In this document: positions 14,201 through 26,000 of the stretch, in pieces | Numbering within the stretch: position 1 is the stretch's first letter | How the letters are laid out: the number at the start of each line of letters is the position of its first letter | From: Pseudoips prasinana | Taxonomy: Eukaryota; Arthropoda; Insecta; Lepidoptera; Nolidae | DNA length: 64,000 nt | NCBI GenBank assembly: GCA_951640165.1 | Contig: OX621234.1 | Coordinates: 23,440,549 to 23,504,548, forward strand | Direction: 5' to 3' | The notes under the pieces: generated by a model | What the model was told of the DNA's origin: nothing | Seen by the model: only the letters and a program-made list of their open reading frames with translations | Database searches by the model: none | Position numbers and translations under genes: made by a program

Positions 14201-17200
14201 TAATTAATATTTTTACAGGCTTACGTGTCATGCGCCCTGGGCATCCGATCAATCGGCTACGTGATGATCTGCTTTGGAGTTGTCAACGCAATTTGCTCAT
14301 TGGTGTTCGGTTCAGCTATGAAGTACATAGGCAGGTTCCCCATACTCGTAATGGGGGCTGCCCTGCACTTGGGGTTGATCGTATGGCTCCTGATCTGGAG
14401 ACCAAATCCTGATTCTCCCTCTGTTTTCTTCGTCACCTCCGGATTGTGGGGTGTTGGCGATGCAGTCTGGCAAACGCAGGTTAACGGTAAGTGATCTATA
14501 CACATAATATCAATTAAAACTAGAAATACTTTTTGTAACTTATTTTGACGTGTTCTATTATGCTTGTATTTTTTACTTTCACCTCAGTACTACTGGGCAG
14601 CTGACCTTTGGCTGAAATATTTGTTTAACATTATTACTTTATCACACCTACAAGAAATAGGAAATGAAGATGATAATCCATAATATGTTAAATCGGCATA
14701 GTCTCCGTTTTCGTATTTATCGCGATAGGCGTCATTGTACCCATTGGTTTAAATTCCGCCGCTTGCGCGCATTTTGTTTTTCAAATCATAATAATATCAA
14801 GATGTCGGATAAAAAAATGTTCTAATTGATAGCTAATAATAATATATCTAGAACTATAATGCTATCTATTTTATAAATCATGCAAGTCTTAAACAATTCT
14901 TAACACAAGGCGACTTTCATTTTATGAGCAGCCCATGGATATATATGTATATACTGCAGGATGTTTTTCGTTATCATGTCAATGTTGCGGACCTGACCAA
15001 ATGTAATAAGCGTCAAAGATTACGGTAACCACTTGCCAGGAAGTGGGCCGTATGCGTGTTTATCAATGTATGTATTAGATACTTAAAGTGATCAGGAGCT
15101 AGAATAAGTAGAGAGGAAGTACTAAATATTATAAAAACCTCCAAATTCATTACAAGTAAAGCTATTAAGCAGGGCTACAAAAATATTAAAATCGGTAGTC
15201 TCAAAGATGAATTTAAAAGGTCGATAGATCAAGCATAATGTTACATGCAGCTTTAATTATCTCCGTATGAATAACTTTGTATAGACTCAGTGAGAATAGC
15301 TAGTCGTTGAAATAGCACAGTACGAGTAGAGGATGTATTTTGTTGGCTTTATGTGATTTCTTACATATTTTAATACTACACCAAGGCGCATTTTGTGTAG
15401 ATTACTCATACTTAATTACATAATTGTTCTTTTTTTCGCATTCATGTGGGAATGGAAGAAAAACATTGTAAATTGTTATGTACGTTCATGTAATGACTGT
15501 TGTAGAGGAATTCTTTATTATTAATTGTAGAGGGTGTGTGTATAGAGGAAACCGTACAACCCAAACTGTGTCACTCTCCACAACCACGTGCGCTAAATAA
15601 AAGCAACATTAAAGCGATTAACAAGAAAATAGGCTATATCTGACCCATTTGTTTTCTTTTTATTTCTATCTGTCTGAATTGAATATCAGGCGATTATTTC
15701 GATTTTTGTAGGTTTATAACGCCTAATCTTTGGGCATCGTCAAGGAAGATGTCTATGTTATGTAAATACTACATTGGCGTAGTATTAAAATACAAGGGAA
15801 AAAAACAGGCAAAAGTTTATATGAAAAAATTGCAGCTGGTAATGGCACTTAACGCAAACCATATTTGAAAAATCTAGCGTACATAAAACAAAATAAGAAT
15901 AAAACGATCTAGTTGTATTCTTATTCAGCATACCACCAGTACTATGAGAAAAAACAAACAGGTTATTTAAGCATATATGAATCGGCGCTGATTGTTGGTT
16001 AGTATTCTTTTTGTCTGAGCATAGAAACATGGCCTTTAATGAAAGAGAACGGTGTACTTCAACATTATGTTTAAAAGAACTATATGTATTTTATCTGTGC
16101 GTTGTGTTTGTAAGTTTATTGAAAAAAGAAAACAAGTTGTATATCAGATTTTCGAGGATAGATCGCTACACATCAGAACTGAAATCTTAAATTAATACCA
16201 CAATAACTCTAAAGAATCTTAGTGTTAGTATAAAAATAAATTCACTGTACCAGACAAACAAAAGATTTCTTATTGGAAAACGCACCACTAAAAATACCCA
16301 CAAGTATTAGATAGTAAAATGTTCTAGAAATAAAATAAATGCAGATGCAATTACTCGTGATTTAAGGTATAAATAAAACGCAGTAAGATAGATACACGGA
16401 CAGCTGCGCAGACGCTGCGGGGCTTACAAACTAGACTTAAATTCTAGAAACTTCATCCATTCCATTTCTGTACAGCCACCAACATAAGTTAAAGAATAAA
16501 TCATTCGTTAAAAAATATTTTTTCTACATAAAAGCCAAAATCTTTGCTTTGCTCTTTATTTATAAGAATGCTTATGATTATTTTAACAACCATATGTAAC
16601 AAAACCACAAAAATGATATTAAATTAAGTATTTTATTATTATAAAGAAACCACTTAAGTTTAATAACATTACCTTCACCTTTCATATGAGTTATTTAGGC
16701 ATAAATAAATTATAATAACCCATTTATGGTCTTTCATAAATTATAATATATTCTGCGTTCAAATGAAATGATGTATGGTTCGTGTTAAACTTAAATAAAC
16801 CAGCCAAGCGCGAGCCGACTCGCCCATGAAGGGTTCCGTAGCAACAAGTATTTCAGTTAATTAAATGAAAAGTAAATTGCGGTTTACCTTTATTACGTAT
16901 AATCAAAACTTACTAGAGCTCGTTCAAACCAATTTTCGATGGAAGTTTGCATGGTAATGTACATCATATATTTGTTTTTAGTTTTATCATTCTCTTATTT
17001 TCGAAGTTACAGGGGAGGGGGGGGGACACGGATTTTACCACTTTGGAAGTGTCTAGCGCAAACTATTCAGTTTAGAATAAAATGATATTAGAAACCTCAA
17101 TATCATTTTTGAAGACCTTGATACCCCATATCGACGATACGATGAAAATAAATATTTTTGAGTTTCAGTTCTATGTATGGGGGACCCCCAAAGTTATTGT

Positions 17201-20200
17201 TCTTTTTCTATTTTTGTGTGAAAATCTTAATGCGGTTCACAGAATACATCTACTTACTAAGCTTCAACAGTACAGCTCTTAAAGTATCGGAAAAAAGTGG
17301 CTGTGACATACGGACGGACTGACAGACAGATGACGAATCTATAAGGGTTCCGTTTGTTGCCATTTGGCTACGGAACCCTAAAAATAAGATCTGTAGTAAT
17401 ACGCCTTATACCTTGAGGTTATTTAAATACTAATAAAAAAGGCAATACGCTCGCTTTAGCTTTCAATTGTTCGCAGATCATTAAGGACAGAATCGAATCG
17501 TTTTATGTTTTATGGAGTTGCCATTTTATGCTGCAGATGTATGCAATTTCATTTGAAAAGCAAGTTTAAGATTTCCAAAGGCCATTTAATAGAACTATAA
17601 ATATAAATTATGTGGCTCGTAGATCTTACTTGTGTTTAATGTCCTTTTCTATGGTAAATAATTTATCATATAAGATAGTACATCTAGCAAGTTGTACAAT
17701 TTATTTTATTCAATAAATTCTATAAATAAAATGTAAGTGCATTGATGTTATTGGTTTCATATTCTTCTTTTTGTTGGTTAGTTTAGATTAACTAAATTGT
17801 TTCTTTAAATAATTTTGACTAAGACTTATATATACATATGTATCCTCATCTTAATACTCACATATATTTCAGAAGTACTTTAGCCGTCGTAAAACTATAA
17901 ATCATGTCGGCTGCTACTACTACTGATATACTCAAAATTCCTTTATAGGAATTTCCTATTGTTTAAAATTAAAGGCCATCACATTTCCATCGTGGGTAGT
18001 TAATACGTAATTTTTTTATATTCCTGATTGTAAACCCTTTCCAAGAATACTGTAATATGTTATAGTACCTACATAATATGGTTAAAAAGTCACGGACTTT
18101 AGCCCATTATTAAACAGGATTATTCTGTATACATTAAGGTAGCAAATGATAGATTGAAAAAGGCATGCTTAGAAAGGATGAATGAAGGAAGATTGCCAGA
18201 AGAAGTATACCTGGCCTGTGTGAATGGCACAAGGACGGAAGGGGAAGACCTCGTAGAATATTCTCTGATCAAATCGGAGACGTGCTCAAGAAAGGCCAGG
18301 TCAGAATTATCCTCAACTAGCGAGCATGTACGAAGAATATAATGACAGTAAACGAGGCAAAAGAGGTGTGGAAAGATCGTGACAAATGGAAATTTGTAGT
18401 CTCTGCCTACACCTCTGAGAAACAGGCGTGAGTCTATGTATGTATATATTTAGGTATCTCCTAACATGATACGTATGGGTAGATATACACTTACTCAGCA
18501 GACAAAACGAAAATGCTTTTGTCGTTCCTATTAATTAACGTATACCAAAACTTTACGTTAATAGGAAAAATATATTAAGAAAATACAACAATGGTACTGT
18601 TGTTATTATAATATAAGTGTTGTCTTGTAGTTCTTATAATATACAAAATAATGGCGAAGAGCTACAAAATTTCTCGCATTTTCGTGTTATCATTATTACA
18701 TAAGAAAAATTTTGTCTAGTATAGAGCATAATTGTATTAAACTAATTGTGCCCCGCGGTTTTACCCGCGATAAACTTAATAATTTATAGCGTACTAGCTG
18801 TGCCCCACGGTGTTACCCGCGTTAAATTTTATAAATTTTCTTGCTATAAACCTCACGGAGCCCGAGACCTTTCCAACGAATGCTAAAGCGTGGAAATTGG
18901 TTCCTGCGTTTTGGAGTTATAGCGTCAAGAAGGAAAACCCGACTTATTTTTATATAGTAGATGTGTTAATCCAGGGTGTCAGCTAACTCCATACCAAATT
19001 TAATTAAATCGTTCCCCGTTTAGATGTGAAGAAGTAGGTAACAAACATACACACTCACAAACTTTCGCCTTTATAATATTAGTGTGATTAGGATTAGAAC
19101 CACAAGGCTAGTGGCTATAGCGAATGAGCCTCTCTAGTAATTTGAATTATTTATATAGACTGTAATACACATAATTGTATGTCAGCCACTATTATCACTC
19201 CTGCTTAAATAATGTAATAACCGCACTGGACAGTCAAGCGCAAAATACAATATTTTTTAACTCAGTTAGCTGGAAATACGAATGTAATTCAATGTTATTG
19301 TATAAAAACGATTTTATCGCATAAAACGTGAACGTCGAGAACACGTTTTTATCAATGCTGCAACCCTAGCATTGGTAATTATTTCTCATGCATTCCGCTA
19401 TTAGACTAATAATATAATTACTTTATCTCCATGTACGTAGGATGCAATTTTGTCCAGTCAGGAAGGTGCTTGAAATATACTACGTCGTACGTAAATGAAG
19501 AACATTAGTGCCAGAGTATTGTTTAAAGTAACTGATACTAGTACGGTCAGCAGTGCATTTATATCTCTCTGGCTCATGGCATTTAAGTCTATGTCACTTG
19601 TAACTGCCATTGTAGCTAGCATGACACATGTAATGCCAGACTGAAGTACTTACTTCCACTTTACGCAATGTATGTATAGGTACAGCCTTAATAATATGCT
19701 CACTGGCCTAGTTTAACAATGGGTAAGTGATGCCTGCAATACTGCAACCTTCTCTGATTTGGTTGAATAAAAATAATAATTTATCCCAAAAGGATTGCGA
19801 ATTAAAATCTCTTTCAATCCCGAGCTAAAAAAATTATTCTCGTCAGGGTAATTATAGTAATATTAAAATAGACACAAAGGATATAGTACCATAAGGAAAA
19901 GTGATATTATTAATAATGTCTGAGACACAATATCATCACCCCATCTCATCCCGTGGGTGTCGTAGAAGTCGACACGAGGTAATATCTACAAGAGGACGGG
20001 CAGCAGCGTCTCTCTGAGTACTATGACCATCGTACTGCGATCGCCAACCCGTCTGCTAAGCGTGGCAATTATGGCATATCCCCAAGGTGATTCTGGGGAG
20101 GCCTTTGTCCAGCTGTGGACTTATTACAGCTGTTATCATACCCCCAGTGGAAATAGCATAAAAAGTGTTAGGTCAAACTATCGATTTTATCATTTTCATC

Positions 20201-22396
20201 ATCAATTTAAGAGTTACATTTTTACTACCTATGTAAGTTAACATGATAATTATTAATACTAATTTAAATGTGGCACACATTTAAATTAGTATTAATAATT
20301 ATCGTGTTAACTTACATATATGTATGGAGATATATTGTTTAAGATTTTAAGAGTATCTACTAATAACGATGCTGAACAACTTATTTGGTGTAAAGATTTT
20401 AGTTACCTAGAACCTTCTAATAAATTGTTTCTTTCCATTTCAGGTCTGTACGGTGTTCTGTTCAGGCGCAACAAAGAAGCCGCGTTTTCGAACTACCGTC
20501 TGTGGGAGAGCGCAGGATTCGTGATCGCATACGCTTACTCGACACATCTGTGCGCGCGCATGAAGCTTTACGTTATGATGGTCATGCTACTCATTGGTGT
20601 TGCCGGATACATCGTTGTTGAGATATTGCACAAGAGAAAGGTGAGTTGAACTTGCTTTGGTAGTTAGGGATCATTTTTATGGGTTTCAATGACTCACACA
20701 GACCAGTTATTCCCAAATAATAGGTGCCTTTTATGAATCTAGATGTAATTTTTTTATATGTATTTTACTTTATTATCATCAAATGCGTGGATATTCTTAT
20801 TAGGAAATATTTTGATTGTACTTGTTACATATTTCTATGTTATTTATTCCTATGCGACAGCATAAAATTCCATCCCAGCATAACAGGTACATATATGTCT
20901 ATGCAGTAGGTAGTATAAGCCACCCGGTCATACCATGAAAAGCCGGAGGTATTGTTCTCTCACCAAACAAATTAAAGTAGAAATCTGAATCTGGTTGTTT
21001 GAGCGGCTACCTCTTGCTTAATACGTGCATTGGAGAAGCATAAGTACTAACATATATAAAAATCCTTACAGAAAGTCGTGGTTGTCAGAAAACATATATA
21101 ATCTGATACCTCTGACAGCACCTTAGTTACTCCTATATTTTGCATTTCATAAAAACCTTTTTGATATCTACTATATAAAAATAAGTCGTGTTTTCCTTCC
21201 TGACGCTATAATTCCAGAACGCACGAACCGATTTCCACGGTTTTGCATTCGTTGGAAAGGTCTCGGGCTCCGTGAGGTTTATAGCAAAGAAAATTTATAA
21301 AATTTAACACGGGTAACACCGCGGGGCACAGCTAGTTTTATATATAAAAATAAGTCGGGTTTTCCTTCCTGACGCTATAACTCCAGAACGCACGAACCGA
21401 TTTCCACGGTTTTGCATTCGTTGGAAAGGTCTCGGGCTCCGTGAGGTTTATAGCAAAGAAAATTTATAAAATTTAACGCGGGTAACCCCGCGGGGCACAG
21501 CTAGTTTTATATAAATTTGGAGATATATTCACTAGATTACCTTATAGTATACTGTCATAATCATAATATATATTACTATCTGAGCTTCGCGCTTACACCT
21601 GCGTTAAGCTTTATAAATTATGACCTATATGTAATTCGGATATATAAGCTATATAACTTAAAAGTTCATCAAGATCCGTTCCGTAGTTTTTGCGTAAAAT
21701 ATTAACAAATATCAAGACATCCATATTAACTAACTTTCGCATTATTAATTACATATACTTGAATTGTATATAATAACATATAATATACTGAATTCTTAAG
21801 TCAATATTTACTTCATTTAGTTAAATATATCAAAAACTATAAATATGTACAAATTTAAATAACCATTTTGAAAATAAACCAATTTTTTATTGAAAGTAAA
21901 TAATTCCATATGATCAAATATACGTCACGATCTAATAATCTAAGTGTACCTAGAATTAAGATAATGTTTATTTGTAATACTTACTACAATTATTATTCAG
22001 GTTATGACAATTAACAAGCGCTTTTTTTTAATATATATCAATGAAACCGTTTTCATTTATGTATTTACTCAGAAAATCTCCATATAAAACTTAACAGATA
22101 CATATAGTACATAAATCAATGTACTTATCCACAATATATTGCAGGCACATTTAGGTAAAATATGAAAAAAAAACCTAGCTTTGTAACTGAATACTACGTC
22201 TACCTACTAAAACACTAAAATGTTCCTAATTTTAATAGATGAATGTGTGAAACCATGTATCTGTTGTCCACAGGCTCGTCGCTTGAAGGCTATTGCTGAG
22301 GACCCCGCAGTGGCCGCCGAAGCTGCAAAACAACCCCCCGAAGAAGATGACGAAAAAGATGAGATTGATGACGAAATCATCATCACGCACCTGTAA
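7604..22396 (+). CDS. UNC93-like multi-pass membrane protein (six coding exons)
   Basis: Exons are 7604-8273, 8782-9004, 13495-13657, 14219-14486, 20444-20640 and 22274-22396; all introns are GT-AG and the phases join to 1644 nt, 547 residues plus stop. The N-terminus (1-65) is polar. About 11-12 hydrophobic segments follow, the first near 69-93, with an extracytoplasmic loop around 230-275 holding two nearby cysteines (CGANFC). The tail (508-547) is acidic. The sequence [16 protein letters not shown] after the first helix and the split layout fit the UNC93 branch of the major facilitator superfamily; insect UNC93-like proteins are of similar length. C. elegans UNC-93 regulates a potassium channel and mammalian UNC93B1 escorts Toll-like receptors; which role applies to insect UNC93-like proteins is not shown. 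The first ATG follows an acceptor by 12 in-frame nt, so an upstream exon could add residues. Confidence 0.9.
8782..9004 (+). CDS. UNC93-like coding exon 2 (residues 224-298)
   Basis: The acceptor tttaccag ends at 8781 and the donor gtatgt starts at 9005. Entry phase 1 and exit phase 2 match the neighbours. It encodes a glycine/asparagine-rich loop with candidate N-glycosylation sites (NGT, NTS) and a CGANFC cysteine pair, then a hydrophobic helix ([20 protein letters not shown]). Confidence 0.9.
9352..9725. mobile_element. LINE fragment with inverted 5' part
   Basis: The minus-strand frame at about 9595-9400 reads [18 protein letters not shown] and [19 protein letters not shown]. From about 9600 the plus strand carries the next part of the same ORF ([23 protein letters not shown] then stop) and a tatgtatgt tail. 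In the copy at 18140-18445 both parts are on the plus strand, so the 5' part is inverted here. I recognise the peptide as a common repeat-borne ORF end in Lepidoptera. Confidence 0.6.
10290..10510 (-). mobile_element. RTE-derived internally deleted element, minus strand
   Basis: In reverse complement, cttatcccgtggggaggggc, acgggcagcagcgtctctct and then ggggaggcctttgtccagta follow each other, the same 5'-to-3' joining as at 19930-20150, though the junction sequence differs. Confidence 0.5.
10773..10806. repeat. 34-bp perfect palindrome
   Basis: acacgagagaagtatat meets its exact reverse complement with no spacer. It lies in UNC93-like intron 2. Confidence 0.9.
11831..11930. repeat. Inverted repeat, about 45-bp arms
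   Basis: cttttataagtacgaggcct pairs with aggcctcgtccttataaaag, extending outward through T- and A-runs to ataccaaa/ggttggtat. It lies in UNC93-like intron 2. Confidence 0.8.
12990..13435 (+). pseudogene. RTE-type LINE ORF C-terminal fragment
   Basis: The plus frame reads [39 protein letters not shown] and [17 protein letters not shown], then a stop at VLEW. A second frame continues the family's tail to gggaggcctttgtccagcag (13386-13405). This is the C-terminal part of the endonuclease-reverse transcriptase ORF of RTE-like LINEs, common in Lepidoptera. It ends about 60 bp before UNC93-like exon 3. Confidence 0.75.
13495..13657 (+). CDS. UNC93-like coding exon 3 (residues 298-352)
   Basis: The acceptor ttttttacag ends at 13494 and the donor gtacat starts at 13658. 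It encodes the polar central loop ([14 protein letters not shown]) that separates the two halves of the transporter fold, and the start of the second half ([19 protein letters not shown]). An RTE LINE fragment ends about 60 bp upstream of the acceptor. Confidence 0.9.
13836..13933. repeat. Inverted repeat
   Basis: gagtccgctcctagtaataa and agtatttct pair with agaaatgct and ttatcgctaggagcgaactc. It lies in UNC93-like intron 3, which is only 561 bp long. Confidence 0.75.
14219..14486 (+). CDS. UNC93-like coding exon 4 (residues 353-442)
   Basis: The acceptor tttttacag ends at 14218 and the donor GTAAGT starts at 14487, phase 1. It holds three hydrophobic segments and the G-R-F-P loop typical of major facilitator proteins, then a helix containing [13 protein letters not shown], which fits the UNC93 family. 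Confidence 0.92.
16830..17379. mobile_element. DNA element with agggttccgtagc inverted ends
   Basis: The left end agggttccgtagc (16830-16842) is mirrored by gctacggaaccct (17367-17379). Inside lie ttaatgcggttcacagaata, tggctgtgacatacggacgg and related blocks that I know as a widespread arthropod repeat. No transposase remains; the open frame 17082-17282 is not a recognisable protein. Confidence 0.5.
18140..18445 (+). mobile_element. LINE 3' fragment, uninverted copy
   Basis: Plus-strand remnants [20 protein letters not shown], then after frameshifts [19 protein letters not shown], stop, and a ctatgtatgtatat tail. It is the same family as 9352-9725 and is broken by several indels. Confidence 0.55.
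18745..19091 (-). mobile_element. Outer Helitron-like repeat interrupted by a second copy
   Basis: The left piece 18745-18793 ends in a CTAG-side block; the right piece 18962-19091 holds ggtaacaaacatacacactc and acaaactttcgcctttataa. The break falls at an A|T dinucleotide, the usual Helitron target. Orientation is inferred from the CTAG-side block. Confidence 0.45.
18794..18961 (-). mobile_element. Helitron-like repeat nested in another
   Basis: This is the reverse complement of the copy at 4235-4402: CTAG end at 18794-18797, TC end at 18960-18961. It lies inside an outer repeat (about 18745-19091) that starts with the same gtgccccgcggttttacccg block and ends ctttataatattagtgtgat. Confidence 0.6.
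19930..20150 (+). mobile_element. RTE-derived internally deleted element
   Basis: 5' block: ccatctcatcccgtgggtgt, gacgggcagcagcgtctctc, ccaacccgtctgctaagcgt. It leads directly to the RTE 3' block ggggaggcctttgtccagct. The same 5' block occurs at 33927-34060. Confidence 0.55.
20230..20318. repeat. Near-perfect 89-bp palindrome
   Basis: taagttaacatgataattat and taatactaatttaaatgtg meet their reverse complement around a 3-base centre. It lies in UNC93-like intron 4, about 125 bp before exon 5. Confidence 0.85.
20444..20640 (+). CDS. UNC93-like coding exon 5 (residues 442-507)
   Basis: The acceptor ccatttcag ends at 20443 and the donor gtgagt starts at 20641. It encodes [19 protein letters not shown], the last two hydrophobic helices and a basic end (HKRK). 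The open frame extends upstream of the acceptor to 20320, but that extension is AT-rich intron. Confidence 0.9.
21177..21335 (+). mobile_element. Helitron-like repeat, first of two in tandem
   Basis: It starts TCTACTATATAAAAATAAGT after an A and ends CACAGCTAG before a T. It is nearly identical to the copies at 4235 and 21336. Confidence 0.62.
21336..21504 (+). mobile_element. Helitron-like repeat, second of two in tandem
   Basis: It follows the first copy directly; the TC head is altered to tttta but the rest is almost the same, ending cacagCTAG at 21504. A further decayed relative lies at about 21585-21730. Confidence 0.6.
22274..22396 (+). CDS. UNC93-like coding exon 6 with stop (residues 508-547)
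   Basis: The acceptor tgtccacag ends at 22273. Forty codons encode a cytosolic, alanine-rich then strongly acidic tail ([12 protein letters not shown]) ending in IIITHL, with TAA at 22394-22396. Confidence 0.88.
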   Translation, partial: ARRLKAIAEDPAVAAEAAKQPPEEDDEKDEIDDEIIITHL

Positions 22397-23078
22397 GCCA
22401 TATTCGACCTTATCGGCCAGAAACCTTCTTGAGTACAGACTAAGCATGACAGGAAATGTTCGATATCCAATTGTATTTTTCACGAAGATCTTTGAAATTG
22501 TTAATAACATTTTTAAAACATTTTTATCCAATCTTTCCTTTCATTGCTCCATTTTCTGTGAATATAATGTCTTAGAATATTTACCTGCAGAAACAGTCCA
22601 CGATGTTGATTGGAAGCAACCAAATTGGAGCGTCCTAACCAAGCCTCCTGTGCGGCGTACTCTAAATACGTGGCATTTACGCACATTCTTTTCTTTAATA
22701 TTATGAGCGTGGAATGTACTGAATTGGTATTTATTCTTAGATTCATGTCCAAATTTTAAAGCAACCCACATACTAGTTGGACGTCCAAAAGCCTTTCCAG
22801 CTTTTAAATAAATTACAAATTTTGCCATACATTTTTAAGTATGTACAAAATTACAATGATATCTCCGTATTATAATCTCGAATGTAATTAGATCTATTTA
22901 TGTATTCAATAGTTAAGTTATTGTAAGTTGGAAGTGATGCAAAAATTTAAAAGACTTTACAAGTACAAAATTGAGAAGGAAACGATAACTCATTTCTATT
23001 TGCCACTAAGTATTTTAATGGGCTTGTCTGTGTTAATGCCCAGACGTTTTAAACAACTAAATGCTCTCGTTCAATAAA
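22397..23078 (+). other. Likely 3' UTR of the UNC93-like gene
   Basis: Non-coding sequence follows the stop at 22396. AATAAA hexamers at 22807-22812 and 23073-23078 are candidate polyadenylation signals. Which is used cannot be read from DNA. Open frames on both strands here (22232-22828) have no recognisable content. Confidence 0.4.
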
Positions 23079-26000
23079 TATTGTCATTACAAGGCTAAAA
23101 CACACACAGGAATTCAAAAATCTTGTCCCCAAAATATTAAAAAAAGTATATTCCTCAAAACCAAGTTTAAATTCAGAAAATTATTAAATGTAGTCTTGAG
23201 AACATAAAGAATATGTTTAACAAACTAAATTGTTGAGACGTGGTACTTAAACTATTTAATTCGATGATTCAACGGTTTTTAAAGTACAAATTCGTTTTTT
23301 ATTCTCTACTATCCATAAAGTTGTGATTCCAACATCTACACTTTTATTGTTTTGTCCTTGTAAGACGGCGTCACTGGCGGAATATCGCCCCAACGATTTA
23401 ATATTATTGATTTCAATGAATGGATATTAAAACCACCTGTATTTATTCTTGTTTCGTTATTAATTAAAGGCATTGTCTTTATTATTTGTCTTCATAGGTC
23501 TTTCCTCTTTTCTGTTCCACATTTGACCTATACAAACGTTCATGATTTACAGAAATATATAATATACAAAATGGCTAAAGCTTTGCAAGACGATAAATTA
23601 CAATATTAGTTATTAATGTAGTTATTTTCTTAATTTTCTTAATTTTCTTTCATTGTTGTTACGTTATATTGACGAGACAATATATCAATAACATATTGTT
23701 CCATAATATTTTAGTTCTTGAAACTACTAATGACATACTTACTTCAAGTATATTTTTTTTAGATAAAAGCCTCTAATTCAAATTACTTTTGATGTTTTTA
23801 CTACTTTAGGAAGTTATCACGTTTCGCCTATAGTTCTAATAAGGCGGCTAAAGTGATTTAACATTGGTGGAAAGAAAATAGTTCTGAATAAGAAGTAGAA
23901 GCGGTAAATGGTTGTATCGTTTTCTTTGCCTTCGGCTGGTTTTTCACGTGCTATTTTCTCCCACCCAAGTGGACATTCCTTGAAATAAGTATACTTATAT
24001 ACAACAAAAGGTACTTAATGTTTTATTAGAGAATACAACCTTTATGCACAACATCATACACATACATTGGGTTCCATAAATAGTACAGGGTAATTCAGGA
24101 AGCGAATCTATCCATGAAACTCAACAATTTGAAAAACTAGTTTAAAAATATAATTATTCATCGTATACAGTGCGTCAGATCGACCTCTTTGTACGTGAAG
24201 AGCTATATTTTTGATGTATGTACAAGCTATGCTACACTATATATGTTACCCGTGGTGTATATGATGTGTAGAATACTAACTTAAATATCTAATAAAGCTG
24301 CTCAATTATCAAGAAAATATATAGTACCCACCCAAAATGTAGATATATGTACTTATTTAATTTCAAGTAGCTGACAAGTACCGCTGTATATTACGAATGA
24401 TGATAACGCGTGAGGAGAAAAAACACTTGGTAATTTAACTACCTAAATATTCGATGGCTCAAACAAAATACGCACCAATTTTTCACTTAGTATATAGGTG
24501 ATTACTTAGTGTTCTAAACGCGTTAAACCATGTGATGCTAATAGCATAGAGTACTTTTAAAATAAATCATCAATAATGTAGAATACGAAATATTCAGCAT
24601 CTTCGATGTCCTGTCACCAATGATGGTTAATAAATTGATATAGGTACTTGCATAGAAAATTGTTACGGTACTCTATATTAGAAGTAGATCTCATGGTTAC
24701 AAAATAAGTATATACCCAATATATTATGGTTATGAATTAATTTCTAAACTGTGTCCTATATTTATTAAAGTATTATATTTAGACATAAATCGATGGCATA
24801 AATACACTACTTACTTCAGCCTGCTAAACTAAGTTTAATATGATTGGATTTCTTTCTAACTTAGTTGATGACAAAAGTCAGACAAAGACACTTTCAGATC
24901 GGTCAAATTGGTTTAATTGTATGTTTCCTATTGAAAAAAATAAGCGTACCCAAGGTTAACACCTTCGTAATCTATAATTTGATTAATATGACGGGTTTAA
25001 AACTGTACGACATTATTCTGTTGGAAAGAAAGGCAATTACTTTATTTAAATTAGTTTAGTCTTGTACATTACCGAATTGCCACAACTATCATTAACTATC
25101 ATTTTATTGTATTGTTTATTTATCAAATTTTACTTACTTTTAACTTAACTGTTTGGAATAACTAAACTGACAGGTGACAATGAGCCATTATAACCAGGAA
25201 GTTGATAAGACACAATATGTTTAAAATTAACGCATGGTCCTAAGCTCATTTTAATACAAAAAATGGCGGCCCTCCAATATAGCGTGTTTTTTATTGTATG
25301 AAGAGAGAGAATTAAAATATAATTTTTTGAGTAGGTACTTCAAATTACGAATCAACTTTACAATTGTTAATATTTTTGTTATGTTCACGATAAGACCGCG
25401 AAATGGCGTGTATAATTTTATTTCAGAAACAATATACATGGTAGTTGCCCCAGTCACGGCGTGAGATAAGCCGGAGTACATTCCTCTTCTGTGAGCCAAA
25501 ACTTTCGATTTTTGTCATTCGCGTTTTAAATTGTAACTAATAAACACAAATTATGATTTCCTGGTTATTAGTATTAGCTCATTATTATTTTTATGAGTCT
25601 CAAGAATACTACTATTTAATCTTTGTAAATTCGGTTACAAAGATCTCAATTAATATATTCACTTCACACCGAGCCTGGGGCACAGATTTGTGTACTGTGA
25701 CCCTATTAATTTGCCTTTTGCGATAACAAATCTGATCGTGAGGTAGATACCTAGATCAAATTTTATTGAATTATTTAATTATAGCAATACTATACATACG
25801 TAGATAGTATAAGTTTTGTGTATACCTACATTTGCGTTTAAAATTTTATTTAAACTGTAATGGCTGGCAAAAATATTTTATTAAAATATGTCACAATTTT
25901 AAACGTGACGTTAATTATTATATTTAGTATCGTTTAGCTACCATGCTGACGTAGGTAACGTTAGCATGGGTGCATACTAATACGTCTGCATGCTATCATA

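Larger units (their letters stand above)
14487..20443 (+). other. UNC93-like intron 4
   Basis: A 5.96-kb intron. Recognisable contents are a TIR element at 16830-17379, a LINE fragment at 18140-18445, nested Helitron-like repeats at 18745-19091, an RTE-derived internally deleted element at 19930-20150 and a long palindrome at 20230-20318. From 14500 to 16800 it is AT-rich and I see nothing specific. Confidence 0.6.
20641..22273 (+). other. UNC93-like intron 5
   Basis: A 1.63-kb AT-rich intron containing two adjacent Helitron-like repeats (21177-21504) and a decayed related repeat at about 21585-21730. Nothing else stands out. Confidence 0.55.

Noticed and set aside
22232..22828. Open frames in the 3' region of the UNC93-like gene
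   Set aside because: They overlap exon 6 in other frames or lie in the likely 3' UTR and have no recognisable motif.
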